From an uncultured Algibacter sp. (GTDB taxonomy: Bacteria > Bacteroidota > Bacteroidia > Flavobacteriales > Flavobacteriaceae), in contig NZ_CANKXK010000007.1 of assembly GCF_947487605.1 (NCBI RefSeq), positions 62,001 to 126,000 of the forward strand: DNA of 64,000 nt, written 5' to 3'. The notes beneath the pieces were generated by a model that was given only the letters and a program-made list of their open reading frames with translations, made no database searches and had not been told where the DNA came from. This document shows, one piece after another, positions 36,776-46,064 of the stretch (positions are counted from its first letter, which is position 1; every line of letters starts with the position of its first letter). The translations under genes were made by a program, and so were the position numbers.

Positions 36776-37999
36776 ATGAAAATAAGAACTCAATATATAG
36801 TAGCACTTCTTTGTCTTGTTTTGTTTTCACAAAGCTGTACTTCGCAAAAAAAACGTGATTATGCAACACCGATAAAAGGGCAATGGTCTGTTGAAAAGAT
36901 TAATGAATGGTATAGTGCGCAACCTTGGCTGGTTGGGGCTAATTATTACCCAGCAACTGCCATTAACCAAATAGATATGTGGCAAGCCTCTACTTGGGAT
37001 CCAGAGCGTATCGATTTAGAATTATCTTGGGCAGCAGATATGGGGATGAATACTATGAGAGTGTATTTACACGATTTGGTTTGGGGTGATGATGAGCAGG
37101 GGCTATATCAGAGAATGGATGAATTTTTAAGCATTTGTCAAAAATATCATATTCGCCCTTGGTTTGTATTTTTTGATGACTGCCACTATCCAAATCCTAA
37201 ATTAGGAAAACAACCTTTACCTGTAAAAGGGTTTCATAATTCAGGTTGGTTAAACTCTCCTGCAAGACCTTTAGCGGTTAAATATGCGAATGGAAAAGCA
37301 ACTGCCGAAGAAGTAGCACACTTGAAAGGGTATGTACAAAAAACCATTGCCCATTTTAAAGATGATAAGCGTGTATTAATGTGGGAGCTATACAACGAAC
37401 CTGGGAGAGGCAATGGCGATGGCGGTACTATGGAAGGTGAAGTAGTGAAAGCAAAAATTGGAGATAAGTCGAAAAAATTGGTATATGATTCTTGGGTATG
37501 GGCAAGAGAAATCAATCCCTCTCAACCAATAACATCCACCAGTGCGGGCAGCGTAGGAAAAACGAATATTCAAATCAATCAAGTAAACTCAGATTTGCAT
37601 TCAATCCATTCTTATCAAAACGCAGAAGAACTTGAAGTTGCTATCAAAAATTATCAGGCAGATGGTCGTCCAGTAGTAGTCAGCGAGTGGTTGGGAAGAG
37701 ATCAGGGGAGCATTGTAAGCGAGTGCTTGCCAGTTATGAAAAAACTTCAATCAGGTGCTATAAACTGGGGGTTTGTGTCTGGTAAGAGTGGTACTATTTG
37801 GAATTGGAAAAGCCGATTGGAACCAAATTCAAAAAAGAAAAGAAACTTAAAGCAAGAACGTTTAGATGGCAATGTGGTGAAGCCTGGAGAAGCTTTTCCT
37901 GAACCAGAAGTTTGGTTTCATGATTTGTTAAGAATGGATGGCACACCTTATAATGCAGAAGAGATTGAAGTTTTTAAGAAACTAACAAATACAAAATAA
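36776..37999 (+). CDS. Clan GH-A glycoside hydrolase lipoprotein (GH5-like)
   Basis: A 407-residue lipoprotein (lipobox QSC, Cys21) folded as a TIM barrel. The probable acid/base is Glu208 in LMWELYNEPGRG and the nucleophile Glu304 in VVVSEWLGR, the expected strand-4 and strand-7 positions of clan GH-A. MGMNTMRVYLHDLVW and RPWFVFFDD are barrel strands. It resembles GH5-like cellulase/xylanase-annotated proteins of Bacteroidetes; I cannot place it in a subfamily. Co-transcription with sulfatases suggests action on the same polymer. Confidence 0.8.
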   Translation: MKIRTQYIVALLCLVLFSQSCTSQKKRDYATPIKGQWSVEKINEWYSAQPWLVGANYYPATAINQIDMWQASTWDPERIDLELSWAADMGMNTMRVYLHDLVWGDDEQGLYQRMDEFLSICQKYHIRPWFVFFDDCHYPNPKLGKQPLPVKGFHNSGWLNSPARPLAVKYANGKATAEEVAHLKGYVQKTIAHFKDDKRVLMWELYNEPGRGNGDGGTMEGEVVKAKIGDKSKKLVYDSWVWAREINPSQPITSTSAGSVGKTNIQINQVNSDLHSIHSYQNAEELEVAIKNYQADGRPVVVSEWLGRDQGSIVSECLPVMKKLQSGAINWGFVSGKSGTIWNWKSRLEPNSKKKRNLKQERLDGNVVKPGEAFPEPEVWFHDLLRMDGTPYNAEEIEVFKKLTNTK

Positions 38000-38046
38000 T
38001 TTAGTATTGATGTTGCTTTATTCGAACTAAGAAAAAAACTAAAAAA

Positions 38047-39534
38047 TTGAAGAAAACAATAAAATATATAAATGTAATTCTAAGTGCATTGCTAATTAAT
38101 GTCATCTTTATTTCATGTTCTTCAGAAACTGGATTAACCGAATCTTCTGAAACTGAAAAGCCTTCTGAGTCTAAAGATGTTATTTCTAATTCGCAAGAGG
38201 CAAAGGTATTTACAGATGTTACTATAAATTCTTATCCAGAAAATTCAGCCATTACTAATGTTGACTATAGAAGAGGTTTGGCTGCCCAAGATATTGACGA
38301 ACCAAGAATTGCAAGAACTATGGCTGTTGGTGGTAATATTGTAATGATTCCTATTGGTCTTCAAAAGAACTCAATGTCACCTGACTTTCCTACTAAAACA
38401 ACAAATAGCCCTAGTCAAAGTATTATAGATGCATTAAATGTCATAGCAACACAAAGCGAAGGTAAGGTTGATTTGTATGTGCAGATATCAGGAACTCCTA
38501 AAATATATGATACTGAAGATGTTGAAAAACCAAATAATGGCAACTTTTATCCTTTGCCAACATCATCAGATAGGGATGCATGTGTTGAAAACATAGCTAG
38601 TTGGATGTACGCCATTGAACAGCAAGTCAACATGCCAATAACGTGGTTAGGTACACAAGAACCAGGGCATACTTTAGGTGAAGACTCTAATGCACCAGGT
38701 AATAAAAAGGAGTATAATTTGGATAAGTTTATCAGTTATTGGAATCAAATTGAAGATGAGCTAAAAACTTTAAATGCAAATGCCAAATTAGGAGGCATTC
38801 AATTAAACTCTGGAAATGATGGGTTATATGACTATACCATTAATAAAATAGAATCTGAAAATTTACAATTAGATGTCATTTGTTACCAATTATACGGCGT
38901 AGGAGGATTAACTGATGGTAGTATTGGTGATGCCGTAGCTGCCACAAATAGTTACAGTGGAAATGTTAAAATGGTAGCACATAGAACACTTTGGTTAAAG
39001 GAAATGCGAAGAGCTTTAGGTATTGACCCACAAGATGTTGATGCCTTAACTGAAGAAGGGTTTAATACCTCAGAGGGGATGATTTATTTTCTTCGAACAG
39101 AAAAGCAATACCAAGCTCATGCAAGTGGTGTAGAGGGCTATTGTGTTGGTAAACCTTCAGAAGATTTAGGAAGTATGGTTTACGATGTATTGGGCTGGTT
39201 ACAGAATACACCTAAAAAATTACGCGAACTTACAGATTTACCCAATGGTGTAGATGGTTTTGTTTTAGCTATAGATAAAAAATACATGGCAGCATTGTAC
39301 AATACTAGCGATGTTGATTATAATATTACATTAAATCTAAATACAGATCAATATGGAGAAGCCCCTGAACTTAACTCAACTTTATTTAGTGGTACTTCAA
39401 AAATTGAAAACGGATCTGGCATACTATATGATTATGCATCACAAGCTATTAAAGAGATTGAATTAGAGAAAAACGATGTCATTCTAATAGAGTTACTAAA
39501 AGACGGTACCAGTTTATCAATAACAAAATTTTAG
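38047..39534 (+). CDS. Lipoprotein, putative TIM-barrel hydrolase of unrecognised family
   Basis: It starts at TTG, supported by the lipoprotein signal that follows at once (INVILSALLINVIFISCSS, Cys24); no ATG comes before residue 92. I do not recognise the family. From about residue 70 the pattern looks like an eight-stranded barrel: NIVMIPIGLQ, KVDLYVQISGTP, then ITWLGTQEPGHTLGED with Glu205 placed like a clan GH-A acid/base, AKLGGIQLN and LDVICYQLYG. A C-terminal beta domain follows (MAALYNTSDVDYNITLNLN to ILIELL), as in GH30/39/79/86. A second catalytic Glu is not certain. It sits between a GH5-like gene and a sulfatase, 5 bp from the latter. Confidence 0.65.
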   Translation: MKKTIKYINVILSALLINVIFISCSSETGLTESSETEKPSESKDVISNSQEAKVFTDVTINSYPENSAITNVDYRRGLAAQDIDEPRIARTMAVGGNIVMIPIGLQKNSMSPDFPTKTTNSPSQSIIDALNVIATQSEGKVDLYVQISGTPKIYDTEDVEKPNNGNFYPLPTSSDRDACVENIASWMYAIEQQVNMPITWLGTQEPGHTLGEDSNAPGNKKEYNLDKFISYWNQIEDELKTLNANAKLGGIQLNSGNDGLYDYTINKIESENLQLDVICYQLYGVGGLTDGSIGDAVAATNSYSGNVKMVAHRTLWLKEMRRALGIDPQDVDALTEEGFNTSEGMIYFLRTEKQYQAHASGVEGYCVGKPSEDLGSMVYDVLGWLQNTPKKLRELTDLPNGVDGFVLAIDKKYMAALYNTSDVDYNITLNLNTDQYGEAPELNSTLFSGTSKIENGSGILYDYASQAIKEIELEKNDVILIELLKDGTSLSITKF

Positions 39535-39539
39535 ACAAA

Positions 39540-40997
39540 ATGATTAAAATAAAACCCTTCTTACTTTTTTTAATAGTGACATTATTTGCGCTCAAAGTAC
39601 AGGCTCAAAAAAAAGAAAATGTGCTAATGATAGTTATAGACGATTTAAATGACTATCCGCTTGCGCCAAAGTTTAATAAGGTAATCACGCCTAATTTAGA
39701 TAAGTTTACATCAGAATCATTAAACTTTTCTCAAGCCTATTGTCCAGCCCCCATATGTAACCCATCTCGGGCAGCTGTACTTAGTGGTGTAGCACCAAAT
39801 AGAAGTGGTGTCTACAATAATAAAGATGCTTGGGAAACCAGTGCGCCAGTAAATAATAGTTTGCCCATGCCAATGGCTTTCAAACAAAATGGCTATACAA
39901 CATTGTGGTCTGGTAAATTATGGCACGGACATACTACGCCTAAAAAAGCGATGCTGGATATTTGGTTTGATGAATATATAAAACATGAAAACTTTGCACC
40001 TTACCCTGTAAATCCAGGGATTCCTGTAGATATTCTTAGAAAAAAAGATGGAAATACCAATTTTGAAGCTATGGATTTGCCTGATGAAGAGTGGCAAGAT
40101 ACTCGAACGGCAAACGAAACGATTGAACGGTTAAATACAGATTATGATAAGCCTTTCTTTATGGTTTGTGGTTTTGTAAGACCTCATAATCCATGGACTG
40201 CTCCTGAGCGTTTTTTCGATATGTATAATTTGGATGATATCATTCGTCCAAACATGAAAGCTGATGATTGGGACGATATCCCAGCAATTGCTGAAAAAAT
40301 AAGATCACACGGTTTAGATTTTGATAAATTGGTAGCCTCAGGGAAATGGGAAGAATTGATTCGGTCTTATCTGGCATGCATATCGTTTGTAGATTGGAAT
40401 TTGGGTAGAGTTTTAGATGCTTTAGAAGATAGCAAATATGCCGAAAACACAACCGTTATTATATGGTCAGATCATGGTTTTAATGTTGGAGAAAAAACAC
40501 ACGTTGGTAAACAAGCACTTTGGGAACAAACTACCCGAACATTGTTAAAAATAAAAACATCTAAATTAAAGCATCAAGGAGAAACAAGTGATAAGACTGT
40601 AAGTTTGTTAGACCTTTATCCTACCATGGTCGATTTGTTTAAGTTAAAAGGTGTGCCAGAAAATCAGTTGGATGGAAAAAGTATTGCGCCTCTAATTAAA
40701 TGTCCAGATAAAAAATGGTCTCAGCCCGTGGTGACTACTTATTTAAAGGGGAATCATGCGGTTAGAGATAATCAATTCAGGTACATCAAATACCGTGATG
40801 AAAGTGAAGAGTTGTATGACTTAAATAATGATCCTGATGAGTTTAATAATCTGGCTAACGATGCTAAGTATGCTTCCATTAAGGCGGCATTAAAAAAGCA
40901 TATTCCAACAACCAATGCCGAACCTTCAGGACAAAATGCGAAACCAAAAGGTAAAAAAAAGAAAGGTGAAAAGCGAGGTGTTAAAAAGAAGAATTAA
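39540..40997 (+). CDS. Sulfatase, S1 family (iduronate-2-sulfatase-like), basic tail
   Basis: A 485-residue exported sulfatase with signal peptide ending KVQAQ. Cys73 in PICNPSRAAVLSG is the formylglycine site. MIVIDDLNDYPLAP and VIIWSDHGFNVGEKTHVGK are typical of the iduronate-2-sulfatase-like branch, and CGFVRPHNPWTAPE holds another conserved His. The C-terminal 18 residues (468-485) are a lysine-rich tail. It follows the unrecognised lipoprotein gene by 5 bp. Its substrate is unknown, but this branch often removes 2-O-sulfate. Confidence 0.93.
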   Translation: MIKIKPFLLFLIVTLFALKVQAQKKENVLMIVIDDLNDYPLAPKFNKVITPNLDKFTSESLNFSQAYCPAPICNPSRAAVLSGVAPNRSGVYNNKDAWETSAPVNNSLPMPMAFKQNGYTTLWSGKLWHGHTTPKKAMLDIWFDEYIKHENFAPYPVNPGIPVDILRKKDGNTNFEAMDLPDEEWQDTRTANETIERLNTDYDKPFFMVCGFVRPHNPWTAPERFFDMYNLDDIIRPNMKADDWDDIPAIAEKIRSHGLDFDKLVASGKWEELIRSYLACISFVDWNLGRVLDALEDSKYAENTTVIIWSDHGFNVGEKTHVGKQALWEQTTRTLLKIKTSKLKHQGETSDKTVSLLDLYPTMVDLFKLKGVPENQLDGKSIAPLIKCPDKKWSQPVVTTYLKGNHAVRDNQFRYIKYRDESEELYDLNNDPDEFNNLANDAKYASIKAALKKHIPTTNAEPSGQNAKPKGKKKKGEKRGVKKKN

Positions 40998-41043
40998 TAG
41001 TAGAATAGCCTTTGTAAAAGGTTTAAAAATGAATTATACAATT

Positions 41044-42555
41044 ATGAAAAATTATCTTTTAATGTTATGTATGGTGTTGCCTTTGTTGGGCTGTAAGGCT
41101 CAAGTTGATACACCAAATGCAAAACCTAATGTTCTGCTTATTATGGTAGATGATTTAAAACCTGCTATCAATGCTTTTGGAGATAAACATGCCTTAACCC
41201 CAAACTTAGATAAGTTAACAAAAAAAGGAATGCGTTTTGACAATGCTTATGCAAATCAAGCCGTTTGTGCGCCTTCTCGTTTCACACTTATGTTAGGGTC
41301 TCATGGTACCAATACAGGACTGTATAGTTTAGGAAATAAGTTAAGAGAAAAGATTCCTAATGCAGTAACTATGCCTCAATATTTTGCGAAGCATGGTTAT
41401 AGAACCGAATCTTTAGGGAAAATATTTCATATCGGTCATGGAAATCCTGGGGATGATCAATCGTTTAGTGTGCCACATTTTAAAGATAAAGTGGTTGAAT
41501 ATGTGTTGCCTGAAAGTACAGATGGCGGACAGCTTACTATAGAAGAAGCTTATTTTCAAAATAAAGCAATATTAGATGATAATGGCGCTAAATTACCTAA
41601 GGGAGCTGCTTATGAAGCTCCTGAGGTTGAAGATGAAGCCTATGCCGATGGTAGAGTAGCGAATGAAACGATTAAAAGATTAAGAGAAGCAAAAGAAAGA
41701 GGAACGCCTTTTTTCATAGCATCTGGTTATGCCAGACCACATTTGCCTTTTTGTGCGCCAAAAAAGTATTGGGATATGTACGACCCGAATATGCTTCCTG
41801 TTACCAATATTAACCAAATGCCTAAAGGCGCCCCAGAAGGTGCAGGTAAGAATATTTTAAGTGAAATTGGGAATTACAAACCAACAACCGAAGCATTGTT
41901 GCATACCGAGGAATACAAAAGAAAATTAGTACATGGTTATTATGCTTCTACCAGTTATGTTGATGCTCAAATAGGTAAGGTAATTGATGAACTGGATCGT
42001 TTAGATTTAACCAAAAACACCATTATTGTACTTTGGGGAGATCATGGTTTTCATTTAGGCGAATTAGGCATTTGGACCAAACATGTCAATTATGAAATTG
42101 CAACCCACATACCAATTGTTGTTGTTGCAGAAGGGGTTACAAAACCAAATTCATCAACCCAACAATTTGCTGAAACTGTTGATGTTTTTCCAACGCTTTG
42201 TGAATTAGCAGGATTGCCCCAACCTAAAGAAAATGTAGTACAGCCTATTGATGGTGTTAGTTTAGTACCGGTGCTAAAAGATTCTGAAGCACGTGTTAGA
42301 GATTACGCGTATCACTATTATCCTAAAAAACAATTAGGGATTGGTAGAGCGATTAGAACAAACCAATACCGAATGGTAGAGTGGACAAAGAAAGGAAAAG
42401 AACCTGTATATGAGCTTTATGATTATACAGATGGTGATTTAGAAACGGTTAACATCGCTGAACAAAATCCTGAGATAATAGAAAAACTAAGCAGTATTTT
42501 GGCGCAATACCCAAAGCCTAAGCCTAAGTTTGGTAAGAAAAAAAATAATAAATAA
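41044..42555 (+). CDS. Sulfatase, S1 family (iduronate-2-sulfatase-like)
   Basis: Start chosen at 41044 because it gives a lipoprotein signal (KNYLLMLCMVLPLLGCKAQ). The ATG at 41029 is a close alternative. The open frame back to 40915 overlaps the previous gene's tail and codes for a lysine-rich leader that would hide the signal. Cys75 in VCAPSRFTLMLG is the formylglycine site. LLIMVDDLKPAINAFGD, SGYARPHLPFCAPKKYWDMY and VLWGDHGFHLGELGIWTKH are the metal- and substrate-binding segments of the iduronate-2-sulfatase-like branch. The tail KPKPKFGKKKNNK is basic. Last gene of the rightward sulfatase run. Confidence 0.92.
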   Translation: MKNYLLMLCMVLPLLGCKAQVDTPNAKPNVLLIMVDDLKPAINAFGDKHALTPNLDKLTKKGMRFDNAYANQAVCAPSRFTLMLGSHGTNTGLYSLGNKLREKIPNAVTMPQYFAKHGYRTESLGKIFHIGHGNPGDDQSFSVPHFKDKVVEYVLPESTDGGQLTIEEAYFQNKAILDDNGAKLPKGAAYEAPEVEDEAYADGRVANETIKRLREAKERGTPFFIASGYARPHLPFCAPKKYWDMYDPNMLPVTNINQMPKGAPEGAGKNILSEIGNYKPTTEALLHTEEYKRKLVHGYYASTSYVDAQIGKVIDELDRLDLTKNTIIVLWGDHGFHLGELGIWTKHVNYEIATHIPIVVVAEGVTKPNSSTQQFAETVDVFPTLCELAGLPQPKENVVQPIDGVSLVPVLKDSEARVRDYAYHYYPKKQLGIGRAIRTNQYRMVEWTKKGKEPVYELYDYTDGDLETVNIAEQNPEIIEKLSSILAQYPKPKPKFGKKKNNK

Positions 42556-42572
42556 TATAAAATATTATTGAT

Positions 42573-42612
42573 AAAAATAAGTCCAGTTAATTAATTAACT
42601 GGACTTATTTTT
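42573..42612. terminator. Bidirectional terminator, perfect 40-bp palindrome
   Basis: A perfect palindrome centred at 42592/42593, with core AAGTCCAGTTAA and its complement, lies between two convergent sulfatase genes. It has A tracts on one side and T tracts on the other, so it can stop transcription both ways. It includes the stop codon of the leftward sulfatase (42591-42593). Confidence 0.88.
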
Positions 42613-44018
42613 TGATACCATTTCTGTAACTGTTCAGTATATGTTTTTACCTTACTAGGGTGTTTTTTCGCGACATTATTATTTTCGCCTACATCCTTTT
42701 TTAGGTTGTATAATTGTGGGTTTGTGCCATCATAATCGCAGTAAAATTTCCATGCTTTATCTCTAATAGCTAAATCAGGTAGGTTGCTATGACCTTGATA
42801 TGATTTTCTGTCAGGTGGTCTGCTAAAATAAATTGGTTTACAATTTTTTGAGTTTGATTTACCTAATAATACCTTACTAAAATCTTGTCCGTCAATGCTG
42901 TTTTGTTGCCATTTTTTACCAGCAAAAGCATTTGCCAAAGCAAGTAGTGAAGGTTTAATGTCGATAGCCGAAAACACTGTTTTTGTGTTTCGGGTTCCTT
43001 GTTTTGTTTCATCTATTAATGTTGGTGCCCAAACAATTAATGGAGAACGCACACCGCCCTCATAAAGCATTGCTTTTCCGCCTTTGAGGCCTCCTGTAGA
43101 GCCTCCTAGGCCATTTTCTTTTTCAGCAGGACAACCATTATCTGAAGCTATTAAAATAATGGTATTGCCTTTTAAATATGATGAATTCTGAATATAGTCA
43201 AATAGGGGTTTGAATTGTAAATCCATTTCTTCTAAAACGGTATTGTATCTGTTTGCTCTTTTATTCCAGTTTTTAATGGATGAAAACCAAGGCCTATGAA
43301 TATCGTCGGGCCAGATGTTAACAAAAAATGGCGTTTCGGATTTTTCAGAAGTTTTGATAAAATCGATGGCGGCATTTGTAAAGCCTCCTGTAATTTTAGA
43401 ACGTTGCATCCAAGTTATTGGACCTCCTAAAATTTCTGCGCTTTCCCAAAGTTTACCATCAATAATTTTATCAGGATTTTGAGAATCTGGGTGTTGCGTT
43501 AAAGGGAGTAATTTTGGCCCCAAACCTTCAAAGTTTGTTAAAGACTTATCAAAGCCATAGGTAGTAATTTCTGGTGCTTCTGTTACGTCTCGTTGACCGC
43601 CCATGTGCCATTTTCCAAAGTGTCCTGTCGCATATCCTAATTTTTTTAATTCACTCGCTATGGTCGAAACATTGGGGTCTAACCAATCTGACATACCTCG
43701 TTTTTTGTTGCTTTTCTTATTGTTTAAAAACGAAGTTATTCGATGTCTTTGCGGGTAATTCCCAGTAGTTAAAGCGACTCGTGATGGCGAACAAATAGGC
43801 GAGTTTACATAAAATTGGTCAAAACAAATGCCTTGAGAAGCTAAGGCATCTATATGAGGTGTTTTTGCGTCGTTATTTCCGTAGCAAGATAAATCTCCCC
43901 AACCCATATCATCAATAAAAATGACAACAATATTAGGTGGTTTCGCTTGCTGAGCATATGCACTTGCACTGATGAAAAAAATAAATATAAAATGTTTAAT
44001 GGCGTTCCAGAGGTTCAT
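42591..44018 (-). CDS. Sulfatase, S1 family
   Basis: A 475-residue exported sulfatase with signal peptide ending SAYAQQ. Cys76 in PICSPSRVALTTG is the formylglycine site. IFIDDMGWGDLSCYGN carries metal aspartates, GHFGKWHMGGQ the active-site Lys and His, and LIASDNGCPAEKENG the Asp-Asn pair. It differs from the five rightward sulfatases in being part of the leftward unit sensor - hydrolase - sulfatase, 8 bp after the hydrolase gene. Its expression should therefore follow that of the sensor itself. Substrate unknown. Confidence 0.94.
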   Translation of the reverse strand: MNLWNAIKHFIFIFFISASAYAQQAKPPNIVVIFIDDMGWGDLSCYGNNDAKTPHIDALASQGICFDQFYVNSPICSPSRVALTTGNYPQRHRITSFLNNKKSNKKRGMSDWLDPNVSTIASELKKLGYATGHFGKWHMGGQRDVTEAPEITTYGFDKSLTNFEGLGPKLLPLTQHPDSQNPDKIIDGKLWESAEILGGPITWMQRSKITGGFTNAAIDFIKTSEKSETPFFVNIWPDDIHRPWFSSIKNWNKRANRYNTVLEEMDLQFKPLFDYIQNSSYLKGNTIILIASDNGCPAEKENGLGGSTGGLKGGKAMLYEGGVRSPLIVWAPTLIDETKQGTRNTKTVFSAIDIKPSLLALANAFAGKKWQQNSIDGQDFSKVLLGKSNSKNCKPIYFSRPPDRKSYQGHSNLPDLAIRDKAWKFYCDYDGTNPQLYNLKKDVGENNNVAKKHPSKVKTYTEQLQKWYQKISPVN

Positions 44019-44026
44019 AGTTGTTA

Positions 44027-46060
44027 TTATTTATCAGCAAAAAGTTTTACTACTGCTTGAGATTCTTTTCCTGTGTCTTGCATACAAAATGATAGCATAA
44101 CTCTTCTTGTTTTGTTAGATTGCCATTTTAATGGCGCATAGGTATTGATTGGTAAAGACCAAAGTTGATTGTTGCCTATTTTTGAACCCATATTAATAGA
44201 CTCGTCTGCTATTGGGTTTTTATCACCCCAAGGAAATGCTGTAGCACGATTTTTATTAAAAGTGCCATTATGTAAGATTATAGATTTAATTGATTTTCCG
44301 TCAATCATATAATCAATTTTCATTCCTAATAGGGCGTCTTTGGTTTTTTGAATATCTAAGTTGTAAGCATTGTATTTTACTTGAATAGTATTAGGAACAT
44401 TGTCTAAGGTAACTCCACAAAGCCCTTTTCCTAAATCTTCTTTTATGCCCATTCTTGCTGTCCAAGTACGCCAATCAAAATCGCCATAATCCCCTGAAAT
44501 ATCGCCTTCTTCTGTGCGACCTGTCCATTGCCAAGAACGAATGTAATCCGCATTAAAAGGCGTTGTTAAGTCTGTCTGCTCAGTTTTTGGTTTAAACTCC
44601 AAATACAAAATTCCTGGACTTGGAATGTCTAATTCTAAAATAGTTGATGTTGCCGTTAGTTTCTCTTTTACCAAAGCATCTGTGGATGATTTTTCTTGAT
44701 AACTGGAATGATTGGCATCAATTCTGTACAAATACAAATCACCTTGTTTTAGGCTCAGTCCTTCTAAAGAAAGTGTAATGGGTGTACTTTTCTTTTTATT
44801 GGTATCATTCCATAGCAACACTCCAGTACCGTGTTCATCTGATGAAGCAAAACCATGGAGTCCATTCGGTTTGTTTTTTATGACCAGCGATTTTCTTTCG
44901 GTAGGCATTTTTCCGTACAAATAAAAGGCATGATAAATAGGACGCTTTTTTAATTTAGTGTCAATTAAACCGCCATAAATCATGTGTTCGTGGTGGAGGT
45001 AGCGATTCCAAGTTACAAAGGGTATGTCAGTCTGTTCTATAAAATAGTTGAGGTCTGATAAAAACTTAACAGCTCCTGTAGTTTCTTCTCTATTATAATG
45101 AAACGAATCTGATTTTCCCACCTCCTTTCCTGTAGCATAATGCTCATATTCAGTAAAAACAAGAGGTACCGTTTGAAAATCATCACTCAGATTACGTCTC
45201 GTAGTTTCAACAATCCACTTTACTCTGTCTGCAGGTCTTTGCTTGTTAGGCTGTTTTTTATTGCGTTTCACATTACTAAACCTTCCATAAGAATGGATGG
45301 AAAAATAATCAAGAGGTAAGTTTTTTGTCTTTACATTTTGAATAAACTCACTGCTGAATTCTTGGATATACTTTTCTGAATTTGCCATAGCAGGTCCAAC
45401 AATTAAAGCGTCTGGGTCTGCTAATCTAATACTTGGTGCAACATGCTCGTAAATCGTATTATATGTTTCTATTTGGTTGCCATTATTGGTGTTTAAAAAC
45501 TTGTTATTTTGGGGTTCGTTCCATACTTCCCAAAGTAATGGATGCATATTTTTATGCAATTTTACGTATTTACCAATACTTTTGCTGTACGCTTTGATGT
45601 TGTTAGGAATTTCTCTTTTTGATTCTGGAAATTTATTTGTTTTATCATTTCTGAAAACCAAAGGGGTTTGATATAAAGTTAGTATTGGTAAAGTGTTGTT
45701 TTTGTGTAACTCGTTGATATAATTTATGTTATCTTTATTTTTTTGGATTTCATTTTTAGAAATGATATCTCCATTTTGATTGACTAAGGCTCGAAAACTT
45801 CTGATTTTTAAATCTGAAAGCGGTTTCATCGCTTTTTTTACACCTAACTTTTTTAATCCTTTTATTTTTGGTACACCTTCTTGAAAAAGGCTGGCTTTTC
45901 CTTTTAATAAGGGGTAATAAGCAGGTTGAGACACATCAACATTTATGGTGGCAACCGCATTTGGTGTTGCGTTATTATTGACTACAGGGGTAACCGTTTT
46001 TTGTGCGCAAGAAGTGGCGAAAATCAATAAAATAATGATGTAAAAAGTGATGTTTTTCAT
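44027..46060 (-). CDS. GH39-like clan GH-A glycosidase lipoprotein
   Basis: Start chosen at 46060, which gives the lipoprotein signal ITFYIIILLIFATSCAQ (Cys18). The longer frame from 46156 would overlap the sensor gene and bury the signal. The 677-residue protein has a TIM barrel with acid/base Glu182 in LLWEVWNEPQN and nucleophile Glu304 in PLVFTEYEHY, plus DYFSIHSYGRF. The arrangement resembles GH39 and relatives (xylosidases, iduronidases). A beta domain follows (about 400-500), then an extra C-terminal beta-rich module of about 150 residues beginning near WQWTGRTEEG. Sits 4 bp after the sensor gene's stop, so co-expressed with it. Confidence 0.82.
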   Translation of the reverse strand: MKNITFYIIILLIFATSCAQKTVTPVVNNNATPNAVATINVDVSQPAYYPLLKGKASLFQEGVPKIKGLKKLGVKKAMKPLSDLKIRSFRALVNQNGDIISKNEIQKNKDNINYINELHKNNTLPILTLYQTPLVFRNDKTNKFPESKREIPNNIKAYSKSIGKYVKLHKNMHPLLWEVWNEPQNNKFLNTNNGNQIETYNTIYEHVAPSIRLADPDALIVGPAMANSEKYIQEFSSEFIQNVKTKNLPLDYFSIHSYGRFSNVKRNKKQPNKQRPADRVKWIVETTRRNLSDDFQTVPLVFTEYEHYATGKEVGKSDSFHYNREETTGAVKFLSDLNYFIEQTDIPFVTWNRYLHHEHMIYGGLIDTKLKKRPIYHAFYLYGKMPTERKSLVIKNKPNGLHGFASSDEHGTGVLLWNDTNKKKSTPITLSLEGLSLKQGDLYLYRIDANHSSYQEKSSTDALVKEKLTATSTILELDIPSPGILYLEFKPKTEQTDLTTPFNADYIRSWQWTGRTEEGDISGDYGDFDWRTWTARMGIKEDLGKGLCGVTLDNVPNTIQVKYNAYNLDIQKTKDALLGMKIDYMIDGKSIKSIILHNGTFNKNRATAFPWGDKNPIADESINMGSKIGNNQLWSLPINTYAPLKWQSNKTRRVMLSFCMQDTGKESQAVVKLFADK

Positions 46061-46064
46061 AAGG

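Noticed and set aside
40915-41043. A longer start for the 41044 sulfatase, overlapping the previous gene.
   Set aside because: It would place a lysine-rich leader before a clear lipoprotein signal; the overlap only mirrors the basic tail codons of the upstream gene in another frame.
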